From: Globodera rostochiensis
Lineage: Eukaryota; Nematoda; Chromadorea; Rhabditida; Heteroderidae
Direction: 5' to 3'
Assembly: GCA_018350325.1 (NCBI GenBank)
Contig: JAEVLN010000012.1
Span: 2,253,991 to 2,317,990, forward strand
Length of the DNA: 64,000 nt
The notes beneath the pieces are model-generated. The model saw only the letters and a program-made list of their open reading frames with translations. It made no database searches and was not told the origin of the DNA. Both the position numbers and the translations under genes were made by a program. The first letter of the stretch is position 1; each line of letters starts with the position of its first letter. This document shows positions 1 to 11,151 of this stretch, in pieces.

Positions 1-359
1 AGACAAGCCGAATGTGCTGTCGCTTGTCCTCCAGGGAGTAACCACTGCCGTGGATAATGCGCATCTGCTTGATGAAGGTGGACTTGCCCGACTCTCCAGT
101 CCCTTAAAAATGCGACAGAATCACTCGTTTATTCGATTCTAAACACTCAAGCAGGACGTGAATTGGCCACCTTACACAATGGTACGATTGCATATGTAAA
201 CCAAAGACTTGTTAAATGTATTCCCCGAAAAAAAGACCAACCAAGCAGAAGCAGTTTGAGCTCTCGACGAGCATTCCGCTTGTCGCGTTGAAGTTGTTTT
301 TCAATTTCCTGATTGATGCGCTTCTGTTCTCGTGCCTCCTCGCTAAGACAGCAGGCCAT
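1..359 (-). CDS. egl-30: Heterotrimeric G protein alpha subunit, Gq class (EGL-30-like), 5' part only
   Basis: Membrane-attached Gq-alpha GTPase that couples receptors to phospholipase C-beta. Two N-terminal exons are visible. Exon 1 (359 down to 242) begins [20 protein letters not shown], the known Gq N-terminus with the palmoylatable Cys3/Cys4 pair, and ends in the codon before the P-loop. Exon 2 (102 down to the window edge) supplies the P-loop GTGESGKST, then the [11 protein letters not shown] helix. The intron (241-103) has GT and AG borders and joins in phase 1. Frame, start and splice sites agree with C. elegans EGL-30 as I remember it. In-frame codons upstream of Met359 are ignored because the family starts at MACC. 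The rest of the gene lies outside the window. Confidence 0.93.
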
Positions 360-3300
360 TGGCCCGACAGAAACGCCCGTTAGTCGGCCCGTTTTGCCGA
401 TTGGAGTGCGACGCACTATTGGCTAACAACTTAGGGTTGTGTTCCCGTACAGATGCACTGCAGTTGTTCAGCCGCTGGAGAAAAATAGCAGCAGCAGCAA
501 AAACACCAAAAGTCCTTGCTGTCGTTGTCTTTGCTTTTTTAATGCTAAAATAAAAGAAATTAATTGGGCATTAGAAAGTGGAGTATTATCGCCTAAAATT
601 TGTTATGACCGTTCCTAGAATTCTGAGCCCATTTAAACCTGAAGGGTTGTGGTTTCCGTTTAGTTCCTCTTCTTTGTGCCAAATCAACCGTTCGAATGGA
701 ACTGCTCGACGGGTTAGGAATTTTGGATGATGCGCCAGAGGAGAAGGATTAAGGGCCAAAGAAGTGATGGTTGCTCTATTCAAATATTCGATCAGTGCGT
801 GGATTTGATTGATTCTAAGTGGCCAATTCAGCTGGAGAGAATCTACTGGCGCATGAGAAAGTGATGTGTCGAGACTAGACGTGTATGACTATCGCCAGTT
901 GTGCCGTTCTGACAAATATGTATTGATGTTTAACTTTCATTGAAAACGTTGTTGGGGACGAGTGCTGTTGTTGTTGTTGTTGCAGAAGCTCTCTCTGAAA
1001 GTTAAGAGGGGAATCTGAAGAAATTGTGGCCGGTTGGTTAATCAACGGGTCGAAAGGGGAGAGCACAAAAATGGAAGAACATTCATTCATATCGACATAG
1101 ACCAAAAGTGACCTCAACAGTCTCATCATTAAGTGTGCAGTGATTTATTCATTGTAATAGTAATGAATAAAGCAAGAAAGTGTGCGGGAATCGGGGGAGG
1201 GGGGGGGGGGATACTCGCGACGACGACAACGACGATGAATACGCAATCCGCGGCTGTGCTTCCTCCCCCACTCTCTTTTCCTCGCCTGCTGAGGCTCACT
1301 GAACAATGACGACGGGAGCGGAAATTGATTTTTAGGTGGAGAAAAGAGACACGACGAATTGGAGAAAGAGACAGAGAGGAAAAACAGCAAAAAGTGATTC
1401 ATTGCGAGGGGAAAGTCGGCAGGGAGAGTGGCCTTTCATCGATAAACTTGGAGAGAAGTGAATAAAGCAAAGAGAAAGAGCGTTTAGTGAAGAGAGAAAT
1501 GATGCTTTGGCTGACCTTGAGAGAGGAGGAAATATTATTATGAAAAGTGAAATGAGGAGAGAGAGAAAGCTCAGGCCATTAGAGTGGCCAAGTGTGTGAC
1601 TGGGGGGGGAAGGGAAGAGTGGAAGAGCGTATGGAAGGAGGTGAAGGAAGAAAGGAGGTGCCAATGGGAGAAGAGCAACTATGGCTGGCTGGCTGCCGCC
1701 GATTGTGGTGTTGGAACCACCTTCCTACTCTTGCCCGCCCCCCTCCCCCCGCTCGCCCTGCACTTCTTTTGCGAAATCCAAGCAAAAAGTAGGGGGTGGG
1801 ACGGGAAAAAGGATGGGTGTGGCCAAGGATCCGTCGTCCTTTTATTTCACCCATTCCCCTCCATCATTCTATGGCCCTACCCCCCCCCCCCACCCAACAC
1901 ATTCATTTATTCATTTGGGCGGCGGATGAAAATTAAAAATGGCAGGCAAATTAGTCGCCCCGTTGTTGTGTATTGCGAGTGAGTCGAGAAATCAGACAGA
2001 CGACTGAAGAAGAAGCAAAGGAAGGGGAAGATGGCCGGCTAAACTGAAAAGCTGGGACGGGAAGGGAGCAGAAACAGACTTAAACCCCCAGGGCTCCATC
2101 AAAAATTTTCTGAAAAAGTGTACATCAACGCTACAAACAAAAAAAGATTATGGGCTGTTCAAATAAATTACATTTCTAAAGATAAAAAATTTGATAAAAT
2201 TTCGGCGGGTTTGGTTAAAAGAAAAGTGTACATTTCGGAGACAGTGCGCGCTTGAAATTTACTACGGATTTCGAAGGAAAAAGACGACAATAATTTGACC
2301 AAATTTTGCACCAGTAACAAAAAACTGCTCTAAGATGAGCTTACGCCTGAGAATCTTGAGATGTATCTCATTTGCAATGTTTTAACCATAATTTATAATA
2401 TAAATAACAACAAAATAAAATAATAGGTGTAAAAATATTTTAATTATTTTGATAAAATATATTTTATTATTTTCATTTCAAAAGCGTCTGCTCACTTAAT
2501 GTAAAAGAACTCGTTTTAAAATTTATCTTTTTTTAAAAATAGTTGAAAAAAATGACAAAATATTTAGTGGCAAAAAGTGAACTCTAAGCAAAAATAGTTA
2601 TGAAAAAGTGTGTGCAAAATTTGGTGCCGCTTTTTCACCCCAATGTATGTGCCTATGTGTTTTGCATGCATCGTAGAAACTTTGACATTGTTGCATTAAA
2701 TGTATGAATATGAATGTTATTTTTACACTTTCATCCAAAAATTTGAACTCGATTTTGCGAATTTGAACCCGGATTCCGCCCGGCATTACCAATTTCGCAG
2801 TTGGAATGCTAATGATTAACAACGTTTTTTTTCTTTCTACCATTTCTAAATAATTGCTATTCACCCACCATTGGGTTTGTTCTCATCAATAAATGGGACA
2901 GTTTGTTTGAGTTCAAATTTGTGTTCTATGCATTTTTTTAATTTTTTTATTTCCGGGACCGCAATTCCAAACCATTGCCAACAAAACGAGTACTTTTGGC
3001 CGAATTAGGCTAATGACACGCGCAATCGGTTCATGATCAAATAGCGTCAAAATTCGTTGTTGCCTTTTGTTATAGGCGACGAGCTGTGATAAACGAGTAA
3101 CGCAACGGATGGGGGGGGGGAGGGGGGGTTAGGGGAGAAAAAAAGGTTGGTGGTTACGACGACGAAGATGAGAGGGGACTGCTGGGGACAATTCCATCCA
3201 TTTGGGGTGAGCTGCTGCTGCTGGAGAGCGGGCAGACAGACACACTCAGACAGCAGCAGTAGCAGAATCAGTAGCAAGCAGTCAGTCAGTGCGGCGGCGG

Positions 3301-4171
3301 CGGTGGCCAAAGTGATGGGATGGTGCGGAAATCGTGCTCAACAGCTTCGAACGGGCCAGCGCCAGCTGCTGGCCGCCGCCGACGCCGCCGGGGCTTGACA
3401 CTCGCGAGCGAGCGAGCGCACACTGAAAATGGTTTGTGATGAGCACGTTCGTCAGCAGGAGACATCGGCGTAAACAGAGAGAGGGCCGGCTGGACAGACA
3501 CACTGCTGGGATGTGGTGGCAAAATGTTGAGCAGCAGCAGCGAGGGAGGGAGGGAGGGAGGGAGGGAGGGAACACGGACAAGGGAAGGAGAGAATGTGCC
3601 TGGGGGGTGGGGGGAGGGGATTTGCCTCTGGGCGTGTGCGGCGCCGGCGGGAAGAGCAAAACTGAGCAGGTTCTAGAGAGGCGGCAGGAGAAGTCGCCGC
3701 TGTATGTGCGCCCTTTACATACGGCCGAAAAGCTCATCCATCCCACACAACGCAATAACATTGCGCCTCTTTTATGCCCGCCCGCCCGTCCCCCTTTTGT
3801 GCTTCGGGGGTAAAATAGAGAATTTGTCTGTAAATTGTAGGCAAAATGATGGTAGAAAAAAGCGAAGTGTCGAATTCGGCACAAAAGGACGCTCGACGGG
3901 GAAGAAGAGAGCAGCAAAAAAGCGAAACGCGCAGTCCAAACATAACAAAAGTGGACAGAAAGAAGCGGCAATTAAAATGAAGGGGAGGAGGCGGGGGGGG
4001 GAGGGGAAAGAGGGAGTCAGTCCATCAAAAAGATAGAGCGAATGGGGGGGGGGGGAGTAACCGAACCGACACCGGTTATAAACTGTGTGTTTATATTGAC
4101 GGCGATCATTGGGCAGTCAGAGGGAGGGGAATAATTCCTAAAATTCCATTGCTTACCCCCCCCCCCCCCCT
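360..4171. other. Gene-free low-complexity DNA upstream of egl-30
   Basis: No exon with family-like sequence or credible splice borders was found on either strand. The stretch holds purine-rich DNA (about 1150-2070), AT-rich DNA (2100-3000), several G runs of 8-14 bases, CAG/CTG-type triplets near 3210-3260 and 3525, and a GGGA tetranucleotide array near 3541-3569. It probably contains the promoter and 5' UTR introns of egl-30, but no specific element can be named. Confidence 0.5.
3541..3569. repeat. GGGA tetranucleotide microsatellite
   Basis: About seven uninterrupted GGGA units are seen directly in the sequence. This is a simple repeat and a possible G-quadruplex former. Confidence 0.9.
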
Positions 4172-4605
4172 CAGGGAGGCCAACTCATCTGCGACAAAAT
4201 ATGGCAACCGGCTTTAAAAATATGGCATTTTTATGGCATCGAGGGGTCAAAAATATGGCATTTTTATGGCAGTTTTCTTAAGAATTTTCAAAAATCCGAA
4301 TTTTTTTTTTGCGATTTCTGCTTCCTTTTGGGGGGGGGGGGTCGGCGGTGCCGATAGGCGCCGCCGAGAAAATTTTAAATTTTTGACTCTTATTTGTTAA
4401 GAGATTTGCAACCAAAAACTTCAAATTATACAAATCAAAGAGCACTATTTTCGGAAAATCCTTCAATTTCCCGTAAAAAATGAGAATTTTTCACAAAGTC
4501 AAAAATATGGCAAAATTATGGCAAGTGTGGAAATATGGCAAACAATAAGGCAAATTTCCAAAATTATGGCATTTGCCTTAAAAATAAGGCATTTTGGCCT
4601 CCCTG
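4172..4605. mobile_element. Non-autonomous hAT-type MITE with intact ends and 8-bp target duplication
   Basis: The left end reads CAGGGAGGCCAA and the right end is its exact reverse complement, TTGGCCTCCCTG. Each end is flanked by the same eight bases, CCCCCCCT (4164-4171 and 4606-4613), which is the target-site length made by hAT transposases. Inside are many copies of ATGGCA (for example AATATGGCA) near both ends, resembling the subterminal repeats hAT transposases bind. No transposase is encoded in 434 bp, so it must have been moved in trans. The insertion sits in a poly-C tract, so the duplicated sequence carries little information on its own; the perfect terminal repeat is the stronger evidence. 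Confidence 0.85.
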
Positions 4606-4771
4606 CCCCCCCTCGTGTGCTGTGTGTCGTTATCAGCAGCAGCAACCAATTTTGGCTTGCATTTTGACTCCGCTGCTGCTGCTGATGCAGTGGTACGTGT
4701 CAGACTCCAAACTATCCTAATCAAGAACGAACGATAAATGAAGATGATAGGTAGTCTAAAAATGCAAATCC

Positions 4772-4955
4772 CCAGGCACCTAGTCAAAAAAAATTCCGGA
4801 GGGGGGGGGGCAGCTTTGGAATGTGAGGAATTTTTTTGTATTTGTTAAAAAAATTAGTCAGAATTTTTTAAAATTAACAAAACGTCCCCCTTAGCTTTTT
4901 TTTCTTAAATTTCATTTCAGGGGGCGGGAGCGGCATGCCACTCCCTCTGTATGTT
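4772..4955. mobile_element. Decayed hAT-type MITE related to the copy at 61450-61620
   Basis: The interior matches the ST7-intron element in order: a TTCCGGAGGGGG-like block, an AT-rich middle with GTTAA, a CGTCCCCC-like block, a T run, then AAATTTCATTTC followed by a G run. The outer ends are worn: left CAGGCACCTAG versus CAGGGACGTAGCTAG in the intact copy. The copy is flanked by GCAAATCC at 4764-4771 and 4956-4963, an eight-base direct duplication. An old insertion of the same family is the simplest reading. Confidence 0.65.
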
Positions 4956-5384
4956 GCAAATCCTGGTGTCTTGGAATGTAGGTGGCTGACTTCTTACCTA
5001 TTTTTGTAAAACCTATCTTTAATGAATGCAGTTACAACAATTTTTATGGGACTTTGAAATTGAGGGCATATTTTCAGTCAACAAATCATATGTAGAAATT
5101 GAATGGAGGTTGTGAGATGAGATAATCAAAAACGATTGGCCAAAAACAAACAAAATGACGTTTGATGAAGATTAACGATCAGATAGTTTTGAACATAATT
5201 TAAGGATCAAAGGTAAACAAACTTAAATGGATCGCGACATAAAGACAAAAGAATCGACCAAATAAAACAAGATTTTCACAAAATAAGTCAAAACTCTGAC
5301 AAGGTGGTGGGTGTGTTTCGTGGTGTCTTACTTGAACATGCCTGGTGGAATTGTCATTCAACGGTCGTGCCCCAATTCCTCTCT

Positions 5385-6181
5385 TCACTGTCCCTTTCCG
5401 TCACCAAAAATTGGCATGAAATGCTCGCGCAACCAAACCATGGCCGTAAGAAAAGCTCCCGTTATGGCCAAGACGAACAACGAGACTCCAACTCGCTGAA
5501 CGCGTAAGTACGGCTGCTTCTTCTCCACTAACTGACGATGAGTTCCGTTTCCGAGCAGCAACGAATTTGTTTCCCCCCCAAGCAGAGGAGAGTATTCACG
5601 ACGCTGACGGACGGCATTTGAGTTGGATGAGTCCATCCCCTTGAAGCTCAAGCGAAATTTGCGAATTTCGCCTGGCGTGAGAAGCCGAGCACTTAAGTAA
5701 AGGGAATAAAAACAGCATAAATTTTGTAAAAACCTTTCTGACGGTTCGTCGTCGTCATCGCTTCCCTGCTCCTCGGGAACTGGCGTTGGTCTCGGGCTGC
5801 TCTGAAATAACAAAATGCACATTTTGCATATGCAAATAAATCCCAAAAGTACATTTGCTTCGAAATTCATCAACGGAGTTGTTTCACGAAGCGGTGTTCC
5901 GCCTCCGTTCACGCCGTTCATTGTCCCGCTTCCGCCCCCGTTCATTGCCCCATTCTCCAAATTTTCACCGCTGGCTCCGTCTCCACTGAGCACACTTTGA
6001 AGCTTCTTCTCGTATACTTTTCGCGTGCTTACGACAATTGGTCCGGCTGTAATTCCTAAATTTATTTTTAAAAAAACGCATAATGAATTTGAATGATAAA
6101 ACCGTGGCTAGTCAGTTGCGTGCGAAGTTCAGCATCGGTCAAATCCGAAATAGACGATGGTGATTCAGCTACTTCAGACAT
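5385..6181 (-). CDS. emr-1: Emerin-like LEM-domain inner nuclear membrane protein
   Basis: Four exons: 6181-6103, 6055-5853, 5801-5734 and 5691-5385, with introns of 47, 51 and 42 bp. The N-terminus (residues about 12-50) is a LEM domain: DLTDAELRTQLTSHG, then ITAGPIVVSTRKVYEKKL across the first intron. This helical fold binds the chromatin protein BAF. A low-complexity Gly/Asn/Met stretch, an acidic block and a basic Ser-rich stretch follow. A single C-terminal membrane helix (VGVSLFVLAITGAFLTAMVW) leaves a short lumenal tail ending DGKGQ. One LEM domain and one terminal helix fit emerin better than LEM2/MAN1, which have two helices and a winged-helix domain. The two later introns are multiples of three, so they also read as open sequence if unspliced. 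Confidence 0.8.
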
Positions 6182-7001
6182 TCCCAGAGCAGTTATAACG
6201 ATAAGTAAACAGAATGAATCTTTAGATAAGAAAGATTATTTAAAATTGGTAAAGATATGCTAAAATTTTTCAGGTGGAAGCGAGTGTGACCATTTTTTTG
6301 TCTTAAATTAAAAAGCAATTATTCGCTGCTGGACAAAATCCCAAATAAACTAAAATCCGACATAATCCCAAGAGCGAAGGGACGGCACTTTGGGAACGAC
6401 AATTAGGGGGTTTATAATTAAAATGTTTAATACGGTGTACGGACAACCCGGCAGCTGAAAAACTAACAATTAAATTCATTGGCGAGAATTGCCAATAACA
6501 AGATTCGTCCTAAATAGGGAAGAAGGTTTTTTCCTCACCTGAGACTTCCTTGTTTGCCGTCTTCTTCGTTAAACTTTTGTGCCAATTCCATTCCTGTCGC
6601 TTTTTTAAACAATAAACACAGTCAATTGGGTACCAACGACTACTTGGGATTTTGTCCGATTTTGGTTTAGGTAATTAGGACATTGTTCGAGAGTAAGGGA
6701 AATTGGAAAACCCAGAAAAAAAAATTCATCAATTGAACCCCCCGGCATTTGAGAATTAATTTTTTAAGCATGACCTTGGCGTTTTGTCACTTTTGCTTAC
6801 TAACAAATTGTAAGGTAACTCTTCAAACCAAAGCATAGGCCGAACTCCCGCACATCTCCCGCTTCAACTCCCTCAACGCTTTTTTGCATTACATATAATC
6901 AAGAGTTTTCCTGTACGAATAAATAATCGAGTTTCCTTTTTTGTTAATCTTTAAATCATCAATTTTCAAGTTTAAAAACGTTTGTTCGGCAACTAAACAT
7001 T
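6182..7001. promoter_or_regulatory. Divergent intergenic region between emerin-like gene and rpt-5
   Basis: The two start codons face away from each other across 820 bp. The DNA is AT-rich and no exon was recognised. It must hold promoters or trans-splice regions for both genes; no transcription-factor site is claimed. Confidence 0.5.
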
Positions 7002-8743
<1,742 letters not shown>

Positions 8744-8811
8744 TGTTTCGGTGAAAATTATTTAAATTGACAGTTACTTTATTTGTTTTTTGCGATGACC
8801 CGTTTATTTGT

Positions 8812-8817
8812 AATAAA
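8812..8817 (+). promoter_or_regulatory. Poly(A) signal AATAAA for rpt-5
   Basis: Canonical hexamer 69 bases after the rpt-5 stop codon and before the next gene. Confidence 0.6.
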
Positions 8818-8960
8818 AATGAGGAAAATTCGATGGAACTTTTTTTTATCGATGAGTCATTTGCTATTTGTTACTTTGATGTCGGTAATTAGGCGGCTTT
8901 AATTTCACAATTTGTTAATTTTGCATCGAACAAAATGAATTAGTAATTGTATTTGTTCAA

Positions 8961-8971
8961 CCGGTTGCAGA
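8961..8971 (+). promoter_or_regulatory. Splice acceptor one base before the PH-gene start codon (candidate trans-splice site)
   Basis: CCGGTTGCAG is followed by a single A and then the ATG at 8972. No upstream exon of this gene is visible after the rpt-5 poly(A) signal. This is the arrangement expected for spliced-leader addition to a downstream operon gene. It could also be the acceptor of an unseen 5' UTR intron. Confidence 0.5.
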
Positions 8972-9681
8972 ATGCTTCTGAACGGCAGTTCGCTGGTCTC
9001 ATTGATTTCGGACAGAGATTATGACCGGAAAATCCACGGTTCCGTCAGTGTTCTTCAGGTGCAATTAGCTTTTGCGAATTGGCATTTTTGTTGCAGCTTT
9101 GAGTTTGCCATATTTCCGAATTTGTTTGGTAATGTTTTAAAGTTTAGGACGAACGGTGGCGCAAATTGTATGCGATTTTGAAGGCCAATTTGTTGTTCAT
9201 GTTTGAGTCGTCTGATCGTCTCGAAATTCCGGTGTTGTTGATCGTCATGGAAGATTGTGTGGTTGAGTTGGCAGATGACAATGCGACGGGACGCCAACAC
9301 TCATTCTCCATCAAATTCAATACGTACGAGGACTGGGACATCCCTTCCCGGATATGAACTATTTAAGAAACCAACAGATTTCGAACCTTCTAGAAAATTG
9401 AAAATATTTTTTAACCAAAAAATTGCTTAAAATAACCAAACAAAAAAATAATTGTTTATTTAAGCACGGGGCACACTTACATAATGGCGGCCACTGACTA
9501 CGAGGCTCTGCAGAATTGGGTGTCCGTTTTGACTTCGTGCTCTTTTGAGTTTATGGAGGCCACCCGCCAGTCGCTAGAGAGCGCGGAGGACGAAGAGACG
9601 GAGAAGAGGCGAGCGAAGGACGGAGAGAGCACGACGAGCAGAGAGACGGGAAAGGACGCCGGAGGGGAGGCCAAAGAGTGA
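8972..9681 (+). CDS. Small PH-domain protein (sesquipedalian/PLEKHJ1-like)
   Basis: Three exons: 8972-9058, 9148-9323 and 9465-9681, giving about 159 residues. Most of the protein is one pleckstrin-homology domain. After an N-terminal helix come WRKLYAILKANLLFMFES (strands 3-4), VELADDN, HSFSIKFN and TGHTYIMAA. The closing amphipathic helix YEALQNWVSVL carries the conserved Trp. The tail is charged (Glu/Lys/Arg/Ser). PH domains of this kind bind phosphoinositides on endosomes or the plasma membrane; I infer a membrane-trafficking adaptor but cannot assign an orthologue. The second donor (AATAC|gtacg) was chosen because it restores the PH strand before the final helix; without it the frame stops at 9357. 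Confidence 0.75.
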
Positions 9682-9794
9682 CGGGACGGAATTCCCTCCT
9701 TATCTTTTTTGAGTTTGAATTGCGTGAAATGTCCTCACTAAACGTGTTTTTTCCCTCTTCATAATTCACTTATTTTTGTACAAAAAAAATGACA

Positions 9795-9800
9795 AATAAA
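9795..9800 (+). promoter_or_regulatory. Poly(A) signal AATAAA for the PH-domain gene
   Basis: Canonical hexamer 114 bases after the stop codon and 128 bases before the arx-5 start. Confidence 0.55.
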
Positions 9801-9927
9801 AAGATTGGTTTTGACTAATTATAAATAAATTGATTTGTTTTTGGCATTTTTTTATTTTTTGAATTTCTGTGGGTTTTCACTTCAAATGCTTTTGCTTCTG
9901 CCGACCCCTCCATTCTTCGATTGGCAC

Positions 9928-10809
9928 ATGCCGGTTGGTAACTGTGCCAAAAAAGTGGAAATATAACAAAGGTTTTTGTTGTTTTTAGGCATATCACTCC
10001 AAATTCGCCGGCGGCGTTTCTTTGGTCGGAAACATTGCAATTCTTCCGATCAAAACGGCGTGCAAAGGACCGGCACCGAAAATGGGTAGGCCTTTGGCCT
10101 CCTCCAATTTAATTGTCCGCTTTCAGACAAGTCGGCGGACGAGGACATTATCGGTACGGTGCTGAACGGCTTGGGAAGATTTTGGGTAATTTTGCACCCA
10201 TTTCCCCCCTTTTGTTTCTTTTAGACGAGGCGTTGACCCTCTTCAAGCCGAACGTGTTCTTCCGAAACTTTGAGATCAAAGGGCCCGCAGACCGGACTTT
10301 GATCTATTTGTTCCTCTACATCACCGAATGCCTCAAAAAACTGCAAAAAGTGTGCACATAAAATCATTCCTCTCTCTCCCAATTGAATTGTTAAGAGTCC
10401 AAAGAAATTACAAGCGGGCAAAGATTTGTTGACGCTGGCGTTGGACAGTCACCGGACGTTTCCGATTCCCGGCGAAGCGTCGTTCCCCTTCCCGGGACTG
10501 TTCAAACCGCCGGCCAATGCGCAAGAGGAGGGTAAGGGCAACAAATCAAACGGCGGACGACAATCTTTGGACCTCTTTTTCAGAAACAATGCGTGCTTAT
10601 CTTCAACAGTTGCGCCAAGAGTTGGGTGTCCGACTGCTTGAACGCGTCTTTCCGGACCCGGAGACGCCCCCATCGAAAGTGAGTGAACATGTCCAACAAC
10701 AAGCAGCAGCAGCATTTAAAAGGCGACGGCACTTTTTGTTGTTGTTTAGTGGTGGCTTTGCTTTGCGAAACGGCGCTTTATGGACAAACAGCTGACACAG
10801 AACATGTGA
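9928..10809 (+). CDS. arx-5: Arp2/3 complex subunit 3 (ARPC3, p21-Arc)
   Basis: Subunit of the actin-nucleating Arp2/3 complex. Seven exons: 9928-9933, 9989-10085, 10127-10153, 10225-10349, 10396-10531, 10584-10678 and 10750-10809. The first coding exon is only six bases (Met-Pro); it was chosen because the family begins MPAYHS and the next exon opens with AYHSKF. Conserved blocks in order are [79 protein letters not shown] and the C-terminal [11 protein letters not shown]. Length and order match human ARPC3 closely. It is third in the same-strand run starting at rpt-5. Confidence 0.93.
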
Positions 10810-11151
10810 AGAAGCGAGGGGAGACCGACCGACGGCACTTTGCCTTGGCTTTTTTTCTTTTTAATCCATTTGTCTGCATTTTCTGTTTCTAAATTAAATT
10901 ATTGGTTATTATTTATTTATTTTTGTTTTGTTTTTGGCCCAATAATTTGTAAAGGCTCACGACCGACATTCTGAAAGGGTCCGTTTGGCATAATGAATGA
11001 ATTATTGTGGGGATAATTGGAGGCGAAAGCCCAGCTGAACCCCGCGGGGTAAATTCAGGGCGGGCACCCCGGGGCCGCTTATTTCCCCAAATTTGGTGCC
11101 CAAATGAATGAGACAAGTCGCCAGCATTAACCCTAAGCCTTAACAGTGCCA
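10810..11151 (+). other. Intergenic spacer between arx-5 and the K2P gene
   Basis: 342 bp, AT-rich at first (T-rich near 10900-10935), then GC-richer. No exon or RNA gene was recognised. It should hold the arx-5 3' end and the 5' UTR or promoter of the channel gene. Confidence 0.5.

Noticed and set aside
3282..3971. 229-codon minus-strand open frame
   Set aside because: Ser/Pro/Arg/Leu-rich translation of GGGA and CAG-type low-complexity DNA with no protein-like pattern.
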